Part shown: piece after piece, positions 1 to 5,616 of the stretch
Layout: every line of letters starts with the position of its first letter
How positions within the stretch are numbered: position 1 is the stretch's first letter
NCBI GenBank assembly: GCA_020048935.1
Contig: JAIFLS010000058.1
Coordinates: 1-9,218 of the forward strand
From: a bacterium
Lineage (GTDB): Bacteria > Verrucomicrobiota > Kiritimatiellia > UBA8416
Direction: 5' to 3'
Length of the DNA: 9,218 bases
Translations under genes and position numbers: made by a program
The notes under the pieces: generated by a model
Database searches by the model: none
The model's input: the letters and a program-made list of their open reading frames with translations, nothing else
What the model was told of the DNA's origin: nothing

Positions 1-186
1 ACCATCGAGGACTGGAACCTGTTGTGTCGGCATCTCTCGCTGCAAGGAGTCGTGCAAATTGCACAACAACTCCGTTCTATGGACCCCAAAAGCCTAGCCT
101 TCCTTTCGGTCGTTGGCCGGATTCCGCAGGAGCAATTCAGATGCTGCACACAGAAACAGTCGACGCAAACACATTGGATCTCCTGA
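1..186 (+). CDS. DUF6922-domain protein, C-terminal part (5' end outside window)
   Basis: The frame is open from base 1 to a TGA at 184-186, giving 61 residues that begin T-I-E-D-W. They have the look of the small DUF6922 family: a G-x-x-x-D-W-N-L-L helix, the block L-R-S-M-D-P-K-S-L-A-F, I-P-Q-E-Q-F-R-C, and a tail FRCCTQKQSTQTHWIS close to the family ending (FRCYT-x-x-Q-x-x-x-x-H-W). From general knowledge, such proteins are commonly encoded directly before AbiEii/AbiGii-like nucleotidyltransferases, as here, so an antitoxin or partner role is plausible but inferred. The gene overlaps the next one by 46 nt, which points to translational coupling. The N-terminal part (usually a F-W-D motif) lies upstream of the window. 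The family call rests on pattern memory, not an alignment. Confidence 0.7.
   Translation, partial: TIEDWNLLCRHLSLQGVVQIAQQLRSMDPKSLAFLSVVGRIPQEQFRCCTQKQSTQTHWIS
128..132 (+). promoter_or_regulatory. Ribosome binding site of the nucleotidyltransferase gene
   Basis: AGGAG lies 8 nt before the ATG at 141. It supports this start over the upstream ATG at 24, whose extra 39 codons would be an out-of-frame reading of the preceding DUF6922-type gene. The site lies inside that upstream gene, as expected for overlapping coupled genes. Confidence 0.7.
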
Positions 187-845
187 AGCAGATCCAGTCC
201 AATCCGCACTTCCGCGAGACAAGACTTGTGGGTGGCACCGCCTTGGCACTTCAGATCGGGCATCGCAAATCGATTGACCTGGACATCTTCGGCAACATCA
301 AACTCGAACCGCTTGAATTGACACAGGAACTGCAGACCTACGGAACCATCTCCATGCGCAGTTCAAGCCAGCGTATTCACCGTTTGGTCTTGCGAGGCGT
401 CCAGCTTGATATCGTTCAATACGATTACCCTTGGCTGGACGATCCGGTTGTCGCTGATGGTGTGCGATTGGCAAGTGTCCGGGACATTGCCGCGATGAAA
501 CTGGCGGCGATCACGAACCGTGGCACGAAGAAGGATTTTGTTGATCTCGCCTTTCTGCTGGACCGGCTTGATCTGCCGCAGATGCTGGATCTCTACAAAC
601 AGAAGTTCGCCGATGGCGAATGCTTCATGGTCCTTAAAAGCCTTGCCTTCTTCGGCGATGCAGAAGAAGACCCAATGCCATTTATGCTGCTCCCCATCGA
701 CTGGAACCTAGCGAAGCAGCGCATCATCGAAAGCGTTCGGAAATCGCTGCCGAACTCGGGTTTCACGACGAAAGCCACTTCATCCACGGCTTCCGGAAGG
801 AACACGGCACATCCCCGGGACTCTTTCGCTGTGCGGGTCCCGTGA
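141..845 (+). CDS. AbiEii/AbiGii-type nucleotidyltransferase (putative type IV toxin)
   Basis: From the ATG at 141 the product has 234 residues. Residues 29-50 carry the nucleotidyltransferase core: GGT at 31-33, then R42 and S-I-D-L-D-I-F with the D46-x-D48 metal-binding pair. A third acidic position is likely D90 in V-Q-L-D-I-V. The family's second block is K120-L-A-A-I-T-N-R-G-T-K-K-D-F-V-D-L, with K130/K131, D132 and D135. Family members such as AbiEii and MenT transfer nucleotides to RNA targets and act as toxins paired with an antitoxin; that activity here is inferred. An AGGAG sits 8 nt upstream of the start. Residues after about 202 do not look like family sequence: they are a read-through of DNA that in another frame encodes an AraC-type HTH. 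The natural C-terminus has therefore probably been replaced by a junk tail of about 30 residues. The gene converges on the fucosidase gene with a 24-nt gap. Confidence 0.8.
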   Translation: MLHTETVDANTLDLLKQIQSNPHFRETRLVGGTALALQIGHRKSIDLDIFGNIKLEPLELTQELQTYGTISMRSSSQRIHRLVLRGVQLDIVQYDYPWLDDPVVADGVRLASVRDIAAMKLAAITNRGTKKDFVDLAFLLDRLDLPQMLDLYKQKFADGECFMVLKSLAFFGDAEEDPMPFMLLPIDWNLAKQRIIESVRKSLPNSGFTTKATSSTASGRNTAHPRDSFAVRVP

Positions 846-853
846 CGGGCTAG
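734..853 (+). pseudogene. AraC-family regulator relic (second HTH and C-terminus only)
   Basis: Read in the frame with codons at 740, 743 and so on (a different frame from the nucleotidyltransferase), this stretch gives R-S-EIAAELGFHDESHF, then I-H-G-F-R-K-E-H-G-T-S-P-G-L-F-R and a TAG at 851-853. This matches the second helix-turn-helix signature of AraC/XylS regulators: E-I-A-x-x-x-G-F, S-x-F-x-x-x-F-R/K, G-x-S/T-P and a final F/Y-R. Homology stops abruptly near 734-740. Upstream, the same frame reads through the nucleotidyltransferase gene without AraC character. No start codon or first HTH is present, so this is a broken remnant. It suggests that an AraC-family activator once sat at this end of the carbohydrate operon and was cut by the event that brought in the nucleotidyltransferase module. 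Confidence 0.75.
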
Positions 854-869
854 TACTGGCACGGACAGA

Positions 870-2321
870 TTACCGTGTTGCAACCGTAATCAGGTGGATG
901 CTTGGCGGCGCGGAGGCCCTGGTAATCCGCAGCCGCAGTTTCTCCGCCCGGTGCTGCTTGTCGAATCGGATCACCCTGGCGGCACCGATTTCCGCGCCCG
1001 AATGGATCGTCCTCCACGCGCCATCCTGCAGCGCGTCAATCGCGAACTCCTGGATGCGGAAAATCCGCAGTTGCGAGAATTCATCGCCAAGCTTTTTCAT
1101 CTCCGCATATTCATGGATGCATATCCGCTTGAACGCGAAGGGTTTTTCCGGCGAGAGCGTGATCGAGGACGGCACGGATGCGGCCTCCCAGCGGGTACGT
1201 TCCAGACTGGTGTCGACCACCTTGGAGGCACCATGCTCCTCATCCAGTTCGCTGTCAGCGTATGAAGAAACCCCTGCAGCCTGGTTAAACGGAGCTTTAG
1301 GCAGTGGTTTGTTGCCGCCACGGATCCCAAGCAAATCGGCGGTTGCAAAAATCGCCTGCCGTTCATTCTCGCGGATGCGTCCGGTCGGGTCGGGCGGCAG
1401 GTTGACCAGCAGCACATTGTCGTTCGCCGTGCACCAATAGAACAGCGCCTCGAGCTCATCCGGATCACGCGCAGGAATCACCTCCTTTTTCTGGAACCAG
1501 TTCCAGCGGTCCGAGATGCAAATCGTGTGCTCGAAAGGCAGATAGTGCAGTTCCCCATCCGCTGAGGCGAATTCCTTGGGATCATCCTGCCGGACCAGAT
1601 TCGGATCCTTGGTACGGAAATCGACAGGCCAGAAGCGGATGGGATCGCCCTTGACATAGTCTTCCGGCAGGCGGAGTTTTTGCAGATTGCCAGGGATGCC
1701 GATGGTATGGTTCACGGTGACCTGGCAATCCGGCTGGAGCTTCTTGATCAGGGCGTAGACTTCGGGAATCCGCCAGTCGTCGTGCGGTTTTGCCCAGGCG
1801 CCATCGAACCATAGCTCGCAGATATCACCGTAGTTTGTCAACAGCTCGGTAAGCTGGTTCTTCATGAAGCCGACATATTTCCCAGGATCCTTGTCATCAT
1901 GACTGGGGTCCTTGCGGTCCCACAGCGAATAGTAGAGGCCGAGTTCCACGCCATATTTGCGGCAGGCCTTGGCGACCTCCCTGACGATGTCGGTCTTGCA
2001 GGGCGACGATGCCACACCGTAGCCAGTGAACTGAGTGTTCCAGAGACAGAAGCCGTCGTGGTGCTTGGTAATCAGGATGACATGCCGGAAGCCCGCTTCC
2101 CTGGCGGTCTGTATCCACTGGTCGCAATCCAGCGCGGTGGGATTGAAACTCGATGCGGGCAGGCTGCCATCCGACCACTCGATTTCATTGAAGGTATTGA
2201 CCCCGAAATGGATGAACATGCCGTAACCGCGTTCAATCAGCCGCCGCTGGCCGGGATCGGGTGTGCCGGCGACATCAACCGTGCACGGGGCCTGGATTTG
2301 CTCCTTTGTTGAATACTTCAT
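870..2321 (-). CDS. GH29 alpha-L-fucosidase with C-terminal discoidin-like domain
   Basis: The 483-residue product is a retaining exo-fucosidase that would remove terminal alpha-L-fucose from oligosaccharides. The GH29 barrel spans about residues 15-340. It shows R-G-Y-G-M-F-I-H-F-G-V-N (31-42), K-H-H-D-G-F-C-L-W (86-94) for fucose binding, L-G-L-Y-Y-S-L-W-D (127-135), and E-L-W-F-D-G-A-W (169-176), where D173 is the expected nucleophile. E264 in P-F-E-H-T-I is a candidate acid/base, a less certain assignment. Residues about 345-483 form a beta-rich F5/8-type-C (CBM32-like) module. The style is closer to the GH29-B (alpha-1,3/1,4) branch. No signal peptide is seen, so the enzyme is probably cytoplasmic. 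It is the last gene of the minus-strand operon, 35 nt after the URO-D-like gene. A GGAAGGA-type ribosome site (core AAGGA, 2333-2337) precedes the ATG by 11 nt. The TAA stop lies at 870-872. Confidence 0.9.
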   Translation of the reverse strand: MKYSTKEQIQAPCTVDVAGTPDPGQRRLIERGYGMFIHFGVNTFNEIEWSDGSLPASSFNPTALDCDQWIQTAREAGFRHVILITKHHDGFCLWNTQFTGYGVASSPCKTDIVREVAKACRKYGVELGLYYSLWDRKDPSHDDKDPGKYVGFMKNQLTELLTNYGDICELWFDGAWAKPHDDWRIPEVYALIKKLQPDCQVTVNHTIGIPGNLQKLRLPEDYVKGDPIRFWPVDFRTKDPNLVRQDDPKEFASADGELHYLPFEHTICISDRWNWFQKKEVIPARDPDELEALFYWCTANDNVLLVNLPPDPTGRIRENERQAIFATADLLGIRGGNKPLPKAPFNQAAGVSSYADSELDEEHGASKVVDTSLERTRWEAASVPSSITLSPEKPFAFKRICIHEYAEMKKLGDEFSQLRIFRIQEFAIDALQDGAWRTIHSGAEIGAARVIRFDKQHRAEKLRLRITRASAPPSIHLITVATR

Positions 2322-2356
2322 TTTTATGACGATCCTTCCATTTGACGGCCGGCCCG

Positions 2357-3604
2357 CTATGAGTTGAACTCGTGAACCGCCTCGATCATGGCCACCACGT
2401 TTGCCACCGGGGTACGTGCCTGGACATTGTGGATGGCATCAAAGACGAACCCGCCGCTCCTCGAGAAGATCCTGCACCGTTCCAATACCTGTTCCCGAAC
2501 CTGGGACGGGGTACCGAATGGCAGCACTTTCTGGGTATCAACCCCGCCCCCCCAGAATACCAGACAGTCGCCGTATCTGGCCTTCAAGCCCTGGGGGTCC
2601 ATCCCGGTCGCGGAACATTGGACGGGATTGATGATGTCAAAACCCGCCTTGATGAAATGCTCCATGAACGGCTCCACCGCACCACAGGAATGCTTAAACG
2701 TCTTCCAGGTCGTATGCTGATGGATCCAATCGTTCATCTTCCGGTAATAGGGAAGCCAGAGTTCATCAAAGGCCTCCGTCGAGCAAAACTGGCTGCTCTG
2801 CGTTCCGAAATCGGTTCCGCACAGGAAAACGGCATCGACCGTATCTTTCACCACCGCATGGATTTTTCCAAGATTAAGCAGGGCGAATTCAAGCTGTTTC
2901 TGGAACATGGCATGGACATACTCCTGCCGGATCGCCGTTGTCACATACCATTCCGCCACATCCCGGATGCCCTTCGGGAATTTCATGAAAGGGCCTGGAA
3001 TCAGGGCAATGTCCCCGAAGGCAGTACCGCCGAAATTGGCAATGACGCCCCGCCCTGAAGCCGCCGCTTTATCGGCCTCCCGCGCGAAATGAGCCAGAGC
3101 CTCCGGGGAGACAGGCCCGAATTCCTCCGTATTGTCATCAGGGTTCAGCCGATCCTCGTCGATGGGCTGCTGCCGGATGATGGAATCAAAGAAATACCCG
3201 CCTTCCGGCATGTGACCACTGGGAGGAACCGTGGTATCCCCCTCGGGATAAATGTAAATATCCTTGCCTATATTCGAGACGTTGAACTGTCCGGGGACCA
3301 GCAAATGCTGCCCCCACGGGGCCCGCCATTCTTTCCACTGTTCGAGAGGGAACCCGAACAGGGTGGACCGTCCAAGAATGCCGGTCGTGTCCACGCCCAT
3401 GGCATCCTTCAGGTCCGTCTCGACTTCACCCAGCATCTGATAGGGCTCAATCACTTTGACCGGCCTCTTTTCCAAGCCATAATGGTCACGCAATGCCGCC
3501 ACCACGGAGACATGAATCCCCGTAACCGCCGTGCCGCCAAAGTCCATGGGGACCGGCCCATCCTGATGATTCAATGCCCTCTTCAGTTTTTCTCGACGTG
3601 TCAT
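2357..3604 (-). CDS. Uroporphyrinogen-decarboxylase-like (URO-D superfamily) protein, probable methyltransferase-type
   Basis: The 415-residue product starts M-T-R-R-E-K-L-K-R-A-L-N-H-Q-D, the usual opening of the non-heme URO-D-like group, followed by P-M-D-F-G-G (19-24). The conserved loop H305-S-C-G occupies the H-x-C position used for zinc binding in MtaA/MtbA-type corrinoid methyltransferases. In those enzymes a distal Cys completes the site; here the equivalent stretch reads G-G-F-V-F-D-A-I-H392-N-V-Q, so His may replace Cys. The R-Q-A-G-R-Y region of true heme-pathway HemE is absent, so porphyrin decarboxylation is unlikely. A role in removing or transferring methyl groups from O-methylated sugars or other methoxylated substrates fits the context but is inferred. 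The start is 12 nt after the propeller gene's stop, with AAGGAA at 3611-3616, so the two are surely cotranscribed. The protein is soluble, with no signal peptide. Confidence 0.85.
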   Translation of the reverse strand: MTRREKLKRALNHQDGPVPMDFGGTAVTGIHVSVVAALRDHYGLEKRPVKVIEPYQMLGEVETDLKDAMGVDTTGILGRSTLFGFPLEQWKEWRAPWGQHLLVPGQFNVSNIGKDIYIYPEGDTTVPPSGHMPEGGYFFDSIIRQQPIDEDRLNPDDNTEEFGPVSPEALAHFAREADKAAASGRGVIANFGGTAFGDIALIPGPFMKFPKGIRDVAEWYVTTAIRQEYVHAMFQKQLEFALLNLGKIHAVVKDTVDAVFLCGTDFGTQSSQFCSTEAFDELWLPYYRKMNDWIHQHTTWKTFKHSCGAVEPFMEHFIKAGFDIINPVQCSATGMDPQGLKARYGDCLVFWGGGVDTQKVLPFGTPSQVREQVLERCRIFSRSGGFVFDAIHNVQARTPVANVVAMIEAVHEFNS

Positions 3605-3610
3605 ATCGCG

Positions 3611-3616
3611 TTCCTT
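3611..3616 (-). promoter_or_regulatory. Ribosome binding site of the URO-D-like gene
   Basis: On the minus strand this reads AAGGAA, 6 nt before the ATG at 3604 and directly abutting the stop codon of the propeller gene. The tight arrangement confirms both the start choice and the operon. Confidence 0.65.
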
Positions 3617-5017
3617 TCAGACGTTCATGGTCCTTGTGTCAAGCAGTTGTATTTCGTGCAGGGATAAGCCGTAGCGCCCACCCGGCGGATTGATTTTCGG
3701 GTCGACTCCGTTCCAGCCTGGACTGAAGTTTGCGGAGTAGCACAACCACAGGGTACGCCCGTCCGTGCTGATAAACTTGCTTGGGAAATTGAGGAAATAA
3801 GCCTGCTCGCCAAAATCCTTCATGTAGGCGACCATCCGCCAGGGTCCCGTGATGAGGTCGGCCTCAAGAATATACGAAGTCATCTTCGCCACCGTCGGCC
3901 ATCCGTCGGTCACACACATCAGATACTTCCTGAGGCTGGGTACATAGGTGGCGGTGACGCATCCCATATGGTTGTTCCACTCAAGCAGGGGTTTGATCTT
4001 CGCGAAATCGCTAGTCCAGATCGGCGCTCCGGCCGGATCGTGTCCGGCAAAGAACTCGTAGGCGTCGAGCCGGTTGATGGTTTCCGGGGAAGGGGTCACG
4101 CGCGCAAGGTAGGCCTGATCGGCGGTGATCCAGCTCAGGTTGCCGTGGGCAAACGGTTTGCCATTGACCTGCTTGAAGGCATTCTCGTAAACCGCCTTGA
4201 GATCGGGGTCGGCCGCTTCCTTTTCGCGGAGCTGCAAGTGGACAGACTCCGCGCACTGCGTATTTACATCGAAGGCGGTCCCCTGTGATCCCGGCTTGAT
4301 GCAGGGCCGGGGCATGGGATCAGTGAGCTCGGCGCCCATGCCAAGGAGATAAGCCTTGCCATCCGGCGAATGCTCCATGTTTTTACCGAAGTCCACAAAA
4401 TGGGGCGCACCCATCTTCACCGGGCCCAGGAATTCGGCCGGCTCGGGAAATAGCGGCGCCTCCGGGGAACGTGGCGAAGGTTCCCACGTCCTGCCCAGAT
4501 CCCGCGAGATCTGGAAGCCCGGCATGGGACCGAGGTTCGGCCAATTCCACCTGAACCCGTCGTGCTCAAATTCTGCGGACGGACCAAGACAATACGTGCC
4601 GTAATACCAGATCCCGTCAAGCACCAGCGAACCGCAGGGATATCTTCCCCGGTATGGTGCGGCCAGAGCCCGCTTGGGTGGTGATGTATTCTTGATAACC
4701 AGATTGAGTGGATCGTCTCCGATCAGCACGGCATGCCCCGTATGAAACCCCTTTTCCAGGCAGCCTCCTGAATTACATGATATCCCGTCAGTTGTCCCGT
4801 CAGTCCAGGGCGTATACAGGTTGCCGTCGCTGGCCCAGGACGGATAGATCGTATCGCCACAGTGATAGTCGCTGTGCCGTCCGGTAAAAAACAGGCCCGC
4901 CAGACTCTCCGAACGCGGAAAAGGACAATCAGCAGGCATCGGCGAATCCCAGGAAAATCCGATTCCCGGCGTTACAGACACCCGCCCGTTGAGACCTTCA
5001 GGGAATAACGTTATCAT
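3617..5017 (-). CDS. Putative beta-propeller glycosidase or sialidase-like protein, function unknown
   Basis: The 466-residue protein could not be placed in a named family with confidence. It is rich in Trp, Gly, Asp and Pro and shows motifs seen in five-bladed propeller hydrolases: T-I-Y-P-S-W-A-S-D-G-N-L-Y-T-P-W-T-D-G (56-74), G-S-L-V-L-D-G-I-W-Y-Y-G-T-Y (129-142), and one exact Asp-box-like motif S-R-D-L-G-R-T-W (171-178). Further W/D-rich blade segments lie at 353-371 (C-V-T-A-T-Y-V-P through C-V-T-D-G) and 422-430 (T-L-W-L-C-Y-S-A-N). This resembles GH43/GH117-like, sialidase or DUF4185 propellers, so a glycoside hydrolase or lyase is the best guess. There is no signal peptide. An in-frame TAA two codons upstream (5021-5023) rules out a longer protein. 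The ATG has no clear ribosome site. It is the first gene of the operon with the URO-D-like protein and GH29. Confidence 0.7.
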   Translation of the reverse strand: MITLFPEGLNGRVSVTPGIGFSWDSPMPADCPFPRSESLAGLFFTGRHSDYHCGDTIYPSWASDGNLYTPWTDGTTDGISCNSGGCLEKGFHTGHAVLIGDDPLNLVIKNTSPPKRALAAPYRGRYPCGSLVLDGIWYYGTYCLGPSAEFEHDGFRWNWPNLGPMPGFQISRDLGRTWEPSPRSPEAPLFPEPAEFLGPVKMGAPHFVDFGKNMEHSPDGKAYLLGMGAELTDPMPRPCIKPGSQGTAFDVNTQCAESVHLQLREKEAADPDLKAVYENAFKQVNGKPFAHGNLSWITADQAYLARVTPSPETINRLDAYEFFAGHDPAGAPIWTSDFAKIKPLLEWNNHMGCVTATYVPSLRKYLMCVTDGWPTVAKMTSYILEADLITGPWRMVAYMKDFGEQAYFLNFPSKFISTDGRTLWLCYSANFSPGWNGVDPKINPPGGRYGLSLHEIQLLDTRTMNV

Positions 5018-5074
5018 GATTTAAGAGTGACAAGACGGCAACCGACACGCTTACAACGATTTTCAATCCTCAAA

Positions 5075-5132
5075 AGTTACCCATTCGTTTTCGCCCACCG
5101 CTGCGGGCGGCGGGCTTTTTAATAACTTCAAC
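5075..5132 (-). repeat. ~58-nt interspersed module, copy 1
   Basis: The plus strand opens agttacccattcgtttt, has a G+C-rich palindromic centre containing gggcggc, and ends in an A/T stretch plus acttcaac. The same plan recurs at 9065-9123 (identical first 17 bases and last 8 bases) and, more diverged, at 8865-8915. This copy lies 57 nt upstream of the propeller gene's ATG, on the leader side. Confidence 0.7.
5093..5120 (+). terminator. Terminator-like hairpin (plus-strand orientation)
   Basis: GCCCACCGC (5093-5101) pairs with GCGGCGGGC (5107-5115) over nine positions, including one G-T pair, around a 5-nt loop, and TTTTT follows. The form is that of a rho-independent terminator for rightward transcription, yet no plus-strand gene ends nearby. 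It may be only the core of the repeat module, or it may block antisense transcripts. Confidence 0.4.
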
Positions 5133-5146
5133 AATTTTTGTTCCAA
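5119..5146 (-). promoter_or_regulatory. Possible promoter of the propeller/URO-D/fucosidase operon
   Basis: On the minus strand TTGGAA (5146-5141) and TATTAA (5124-5119) are separated by 16 nt. Each matches the sigma-70 consensus at four of six positions. It sits about 100 nt before the operon's first ATG, at the distal edge of repeat copy 1. Weak matches in an A/T-rich stretch make this speculative. Confidence 0.25.
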
Positions 5147-5245
5147 ACACAAGGTCCATTTTCGGGAAAACCTAATCTGCAATAAATACATCCCGTTGAG
5201 TGAACTGGACGCGACCGGCATAGCGGCCGGTATTTCAATTCTTTT

Positions 5246-5279
5246 CAACGCCCAACAACCAACATCCAACGCCCAACAA
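5246..5279. repeat. 13-bp direct repeat, 21-nt period
   Basis: caacgcccaacaa occurs at 5246-5258 and 5267-5279. The surrounding sequence is a run of caac-type units. Its minus-strand translation (W-A-L-D-V-G-C-W-A-L) is a repeat artefact and not a protein. Confidence 0.7.
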
Positions 5280-5310
5280 TCCAACCAAACACCGCCCGGT
5301 TGCCACCGGT

Positions 5311-5477
5311 GCCTTGTAGCCGGATCAGCCTTGTAGCCGGGGTCGGTGACCCCGGTGCCCTAGAAAAGGTGCAAGGCGAAACATCTCTCCCGATTGCTTA
5401 TCCATTCGCTGCCGGGGTCACCGACCCCAGCTGCAAATGCTTACCCAGCTAAAAGTTCTTCCCAGCTACAAGTCGCA
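5311..5477. repeat. Composite REP/BIME-like inverted element
   Basis: The left half has two exact 13-mers gccttgtagccgg (5311-5323, 5328-5340; 17-nt period), the second running into the palindrome CCGGGGTC-GGT-GACCCCGG (5337-5355). The right half carries the reverse complement of the palindrome core (GGGGTC-ACC-GACCCC, 5414-5428), followed by three related units starting cccagct at 5426, 5444 and 5461. The last unit, cccagctacaagt, is a degenerate reverse complement of the left-hand unit. The halves therefore face each other around a spacer of about 50 nt. This is the architecture of paired REP sequences, which in other bacteria are moved by RAYT transposases. No such gene is in the window. 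Confidence 0.7.
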
Positions 5478-5482
5478 ATTGA

Positions 5483-5553
5483 TAGCCACAAAATGCACAA
5501 AAGCCACAAAACATACTGCATTTCTTTTGTGATATTTGTGCCTTTTGTGGCTA
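5483..5553. repeat. Long hairpin built of 9-nt periodic units
   Basis: Arms 5483-5500 and 5536-5553 pair at 17 of 18 positions. After a small bubble, CACAAAA (5505-5511) pairs with TTTTGTG (5525-5531). The left arm is a tandem of 9-mers: gccacaaaa, tgcacaaaa, gccacaaaa. The hairpin lies 64 nt beyond the GH16 stop codon on the minus strand, so it would form in that transcript's 3' end and could stabilise it or help end it. It lacks a following U-run. Confidence 0.7.
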
Positions 5554-5580
5554 GTCTCCCCCAGCATCAGAGCATTAGTC

Positions 5581-5607
5581 TTTGTGCTCTTTGTGTTCTC
5601 TGTGTAT
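5581..5607. repeat. 9-nt tandem run next to the GH16 stop
   Basis: Three 9-mers, tttgtgctc, tttgtgttc and tctgtgtat, share the unit and phase style of the hairpin at 5483-5553. The run begins immediately beyond the GH16 gene's 3' end. Confidence 0.6.
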
Positions 5608-5616
5608 GCAAGAAGC

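Larger units (their letters stand above)
5018..5616. other. 599-nt gene-free, repeat-rich gap
   Basis: No convincing gene lies here. Short ORFs on both strands are built from repeat units. Contents in order: a possible promoter and a terminator-like hairpin inside a ~58-nt module (5075-5132); a small ACCGGC/GCCGGT hairpin (5214-5231); a 13-bp direct repeat (5246-5279); a composite palindromic element (5311-5477); a long 9-nt periodic hairpin (5483-5553); and a second 9-nt periodic run (5581-5607) ending 9 nt from the GH16 stop codon. Confidence 0.75.

Noticed and set aside
24..140. Longer N-terminus for the nucleotidyltransferase from the ATG at 24
   Set aside because: Those 39 codons are out-of-frame DUF6922-like coding sequence, and the ATG at 141 has an AGGAG 8 nt upstream.
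800..870. Bidirectional terminator between the convergent genes
   Set aside because: Only a 5-bp GGGAC/GTCCC pairing with a 14-nt loop and no T-run is present.
2357..3604. Heme-pathway uroporphyrinogen decarboxylase (hemE)
   Set aside because: The R-Q-A-G-R-Y active-site region is missing, the protein is longer than usual HemE, and the context is carbohydrate degradation.
5063..5284. 73-residue minus-strand ORF
   Set aside because: It spans repeat module copy 1 and the 21-nt repeat; its W-A-L-D-V-G-C-W-A-L and P-P-P-A-A runs are repeat translations with no gene-like features.
5311..5607. CRISPR array
   Set aside because: Units are 9-18 nt, lack unique spacers of constant length, and no cas genes are present.
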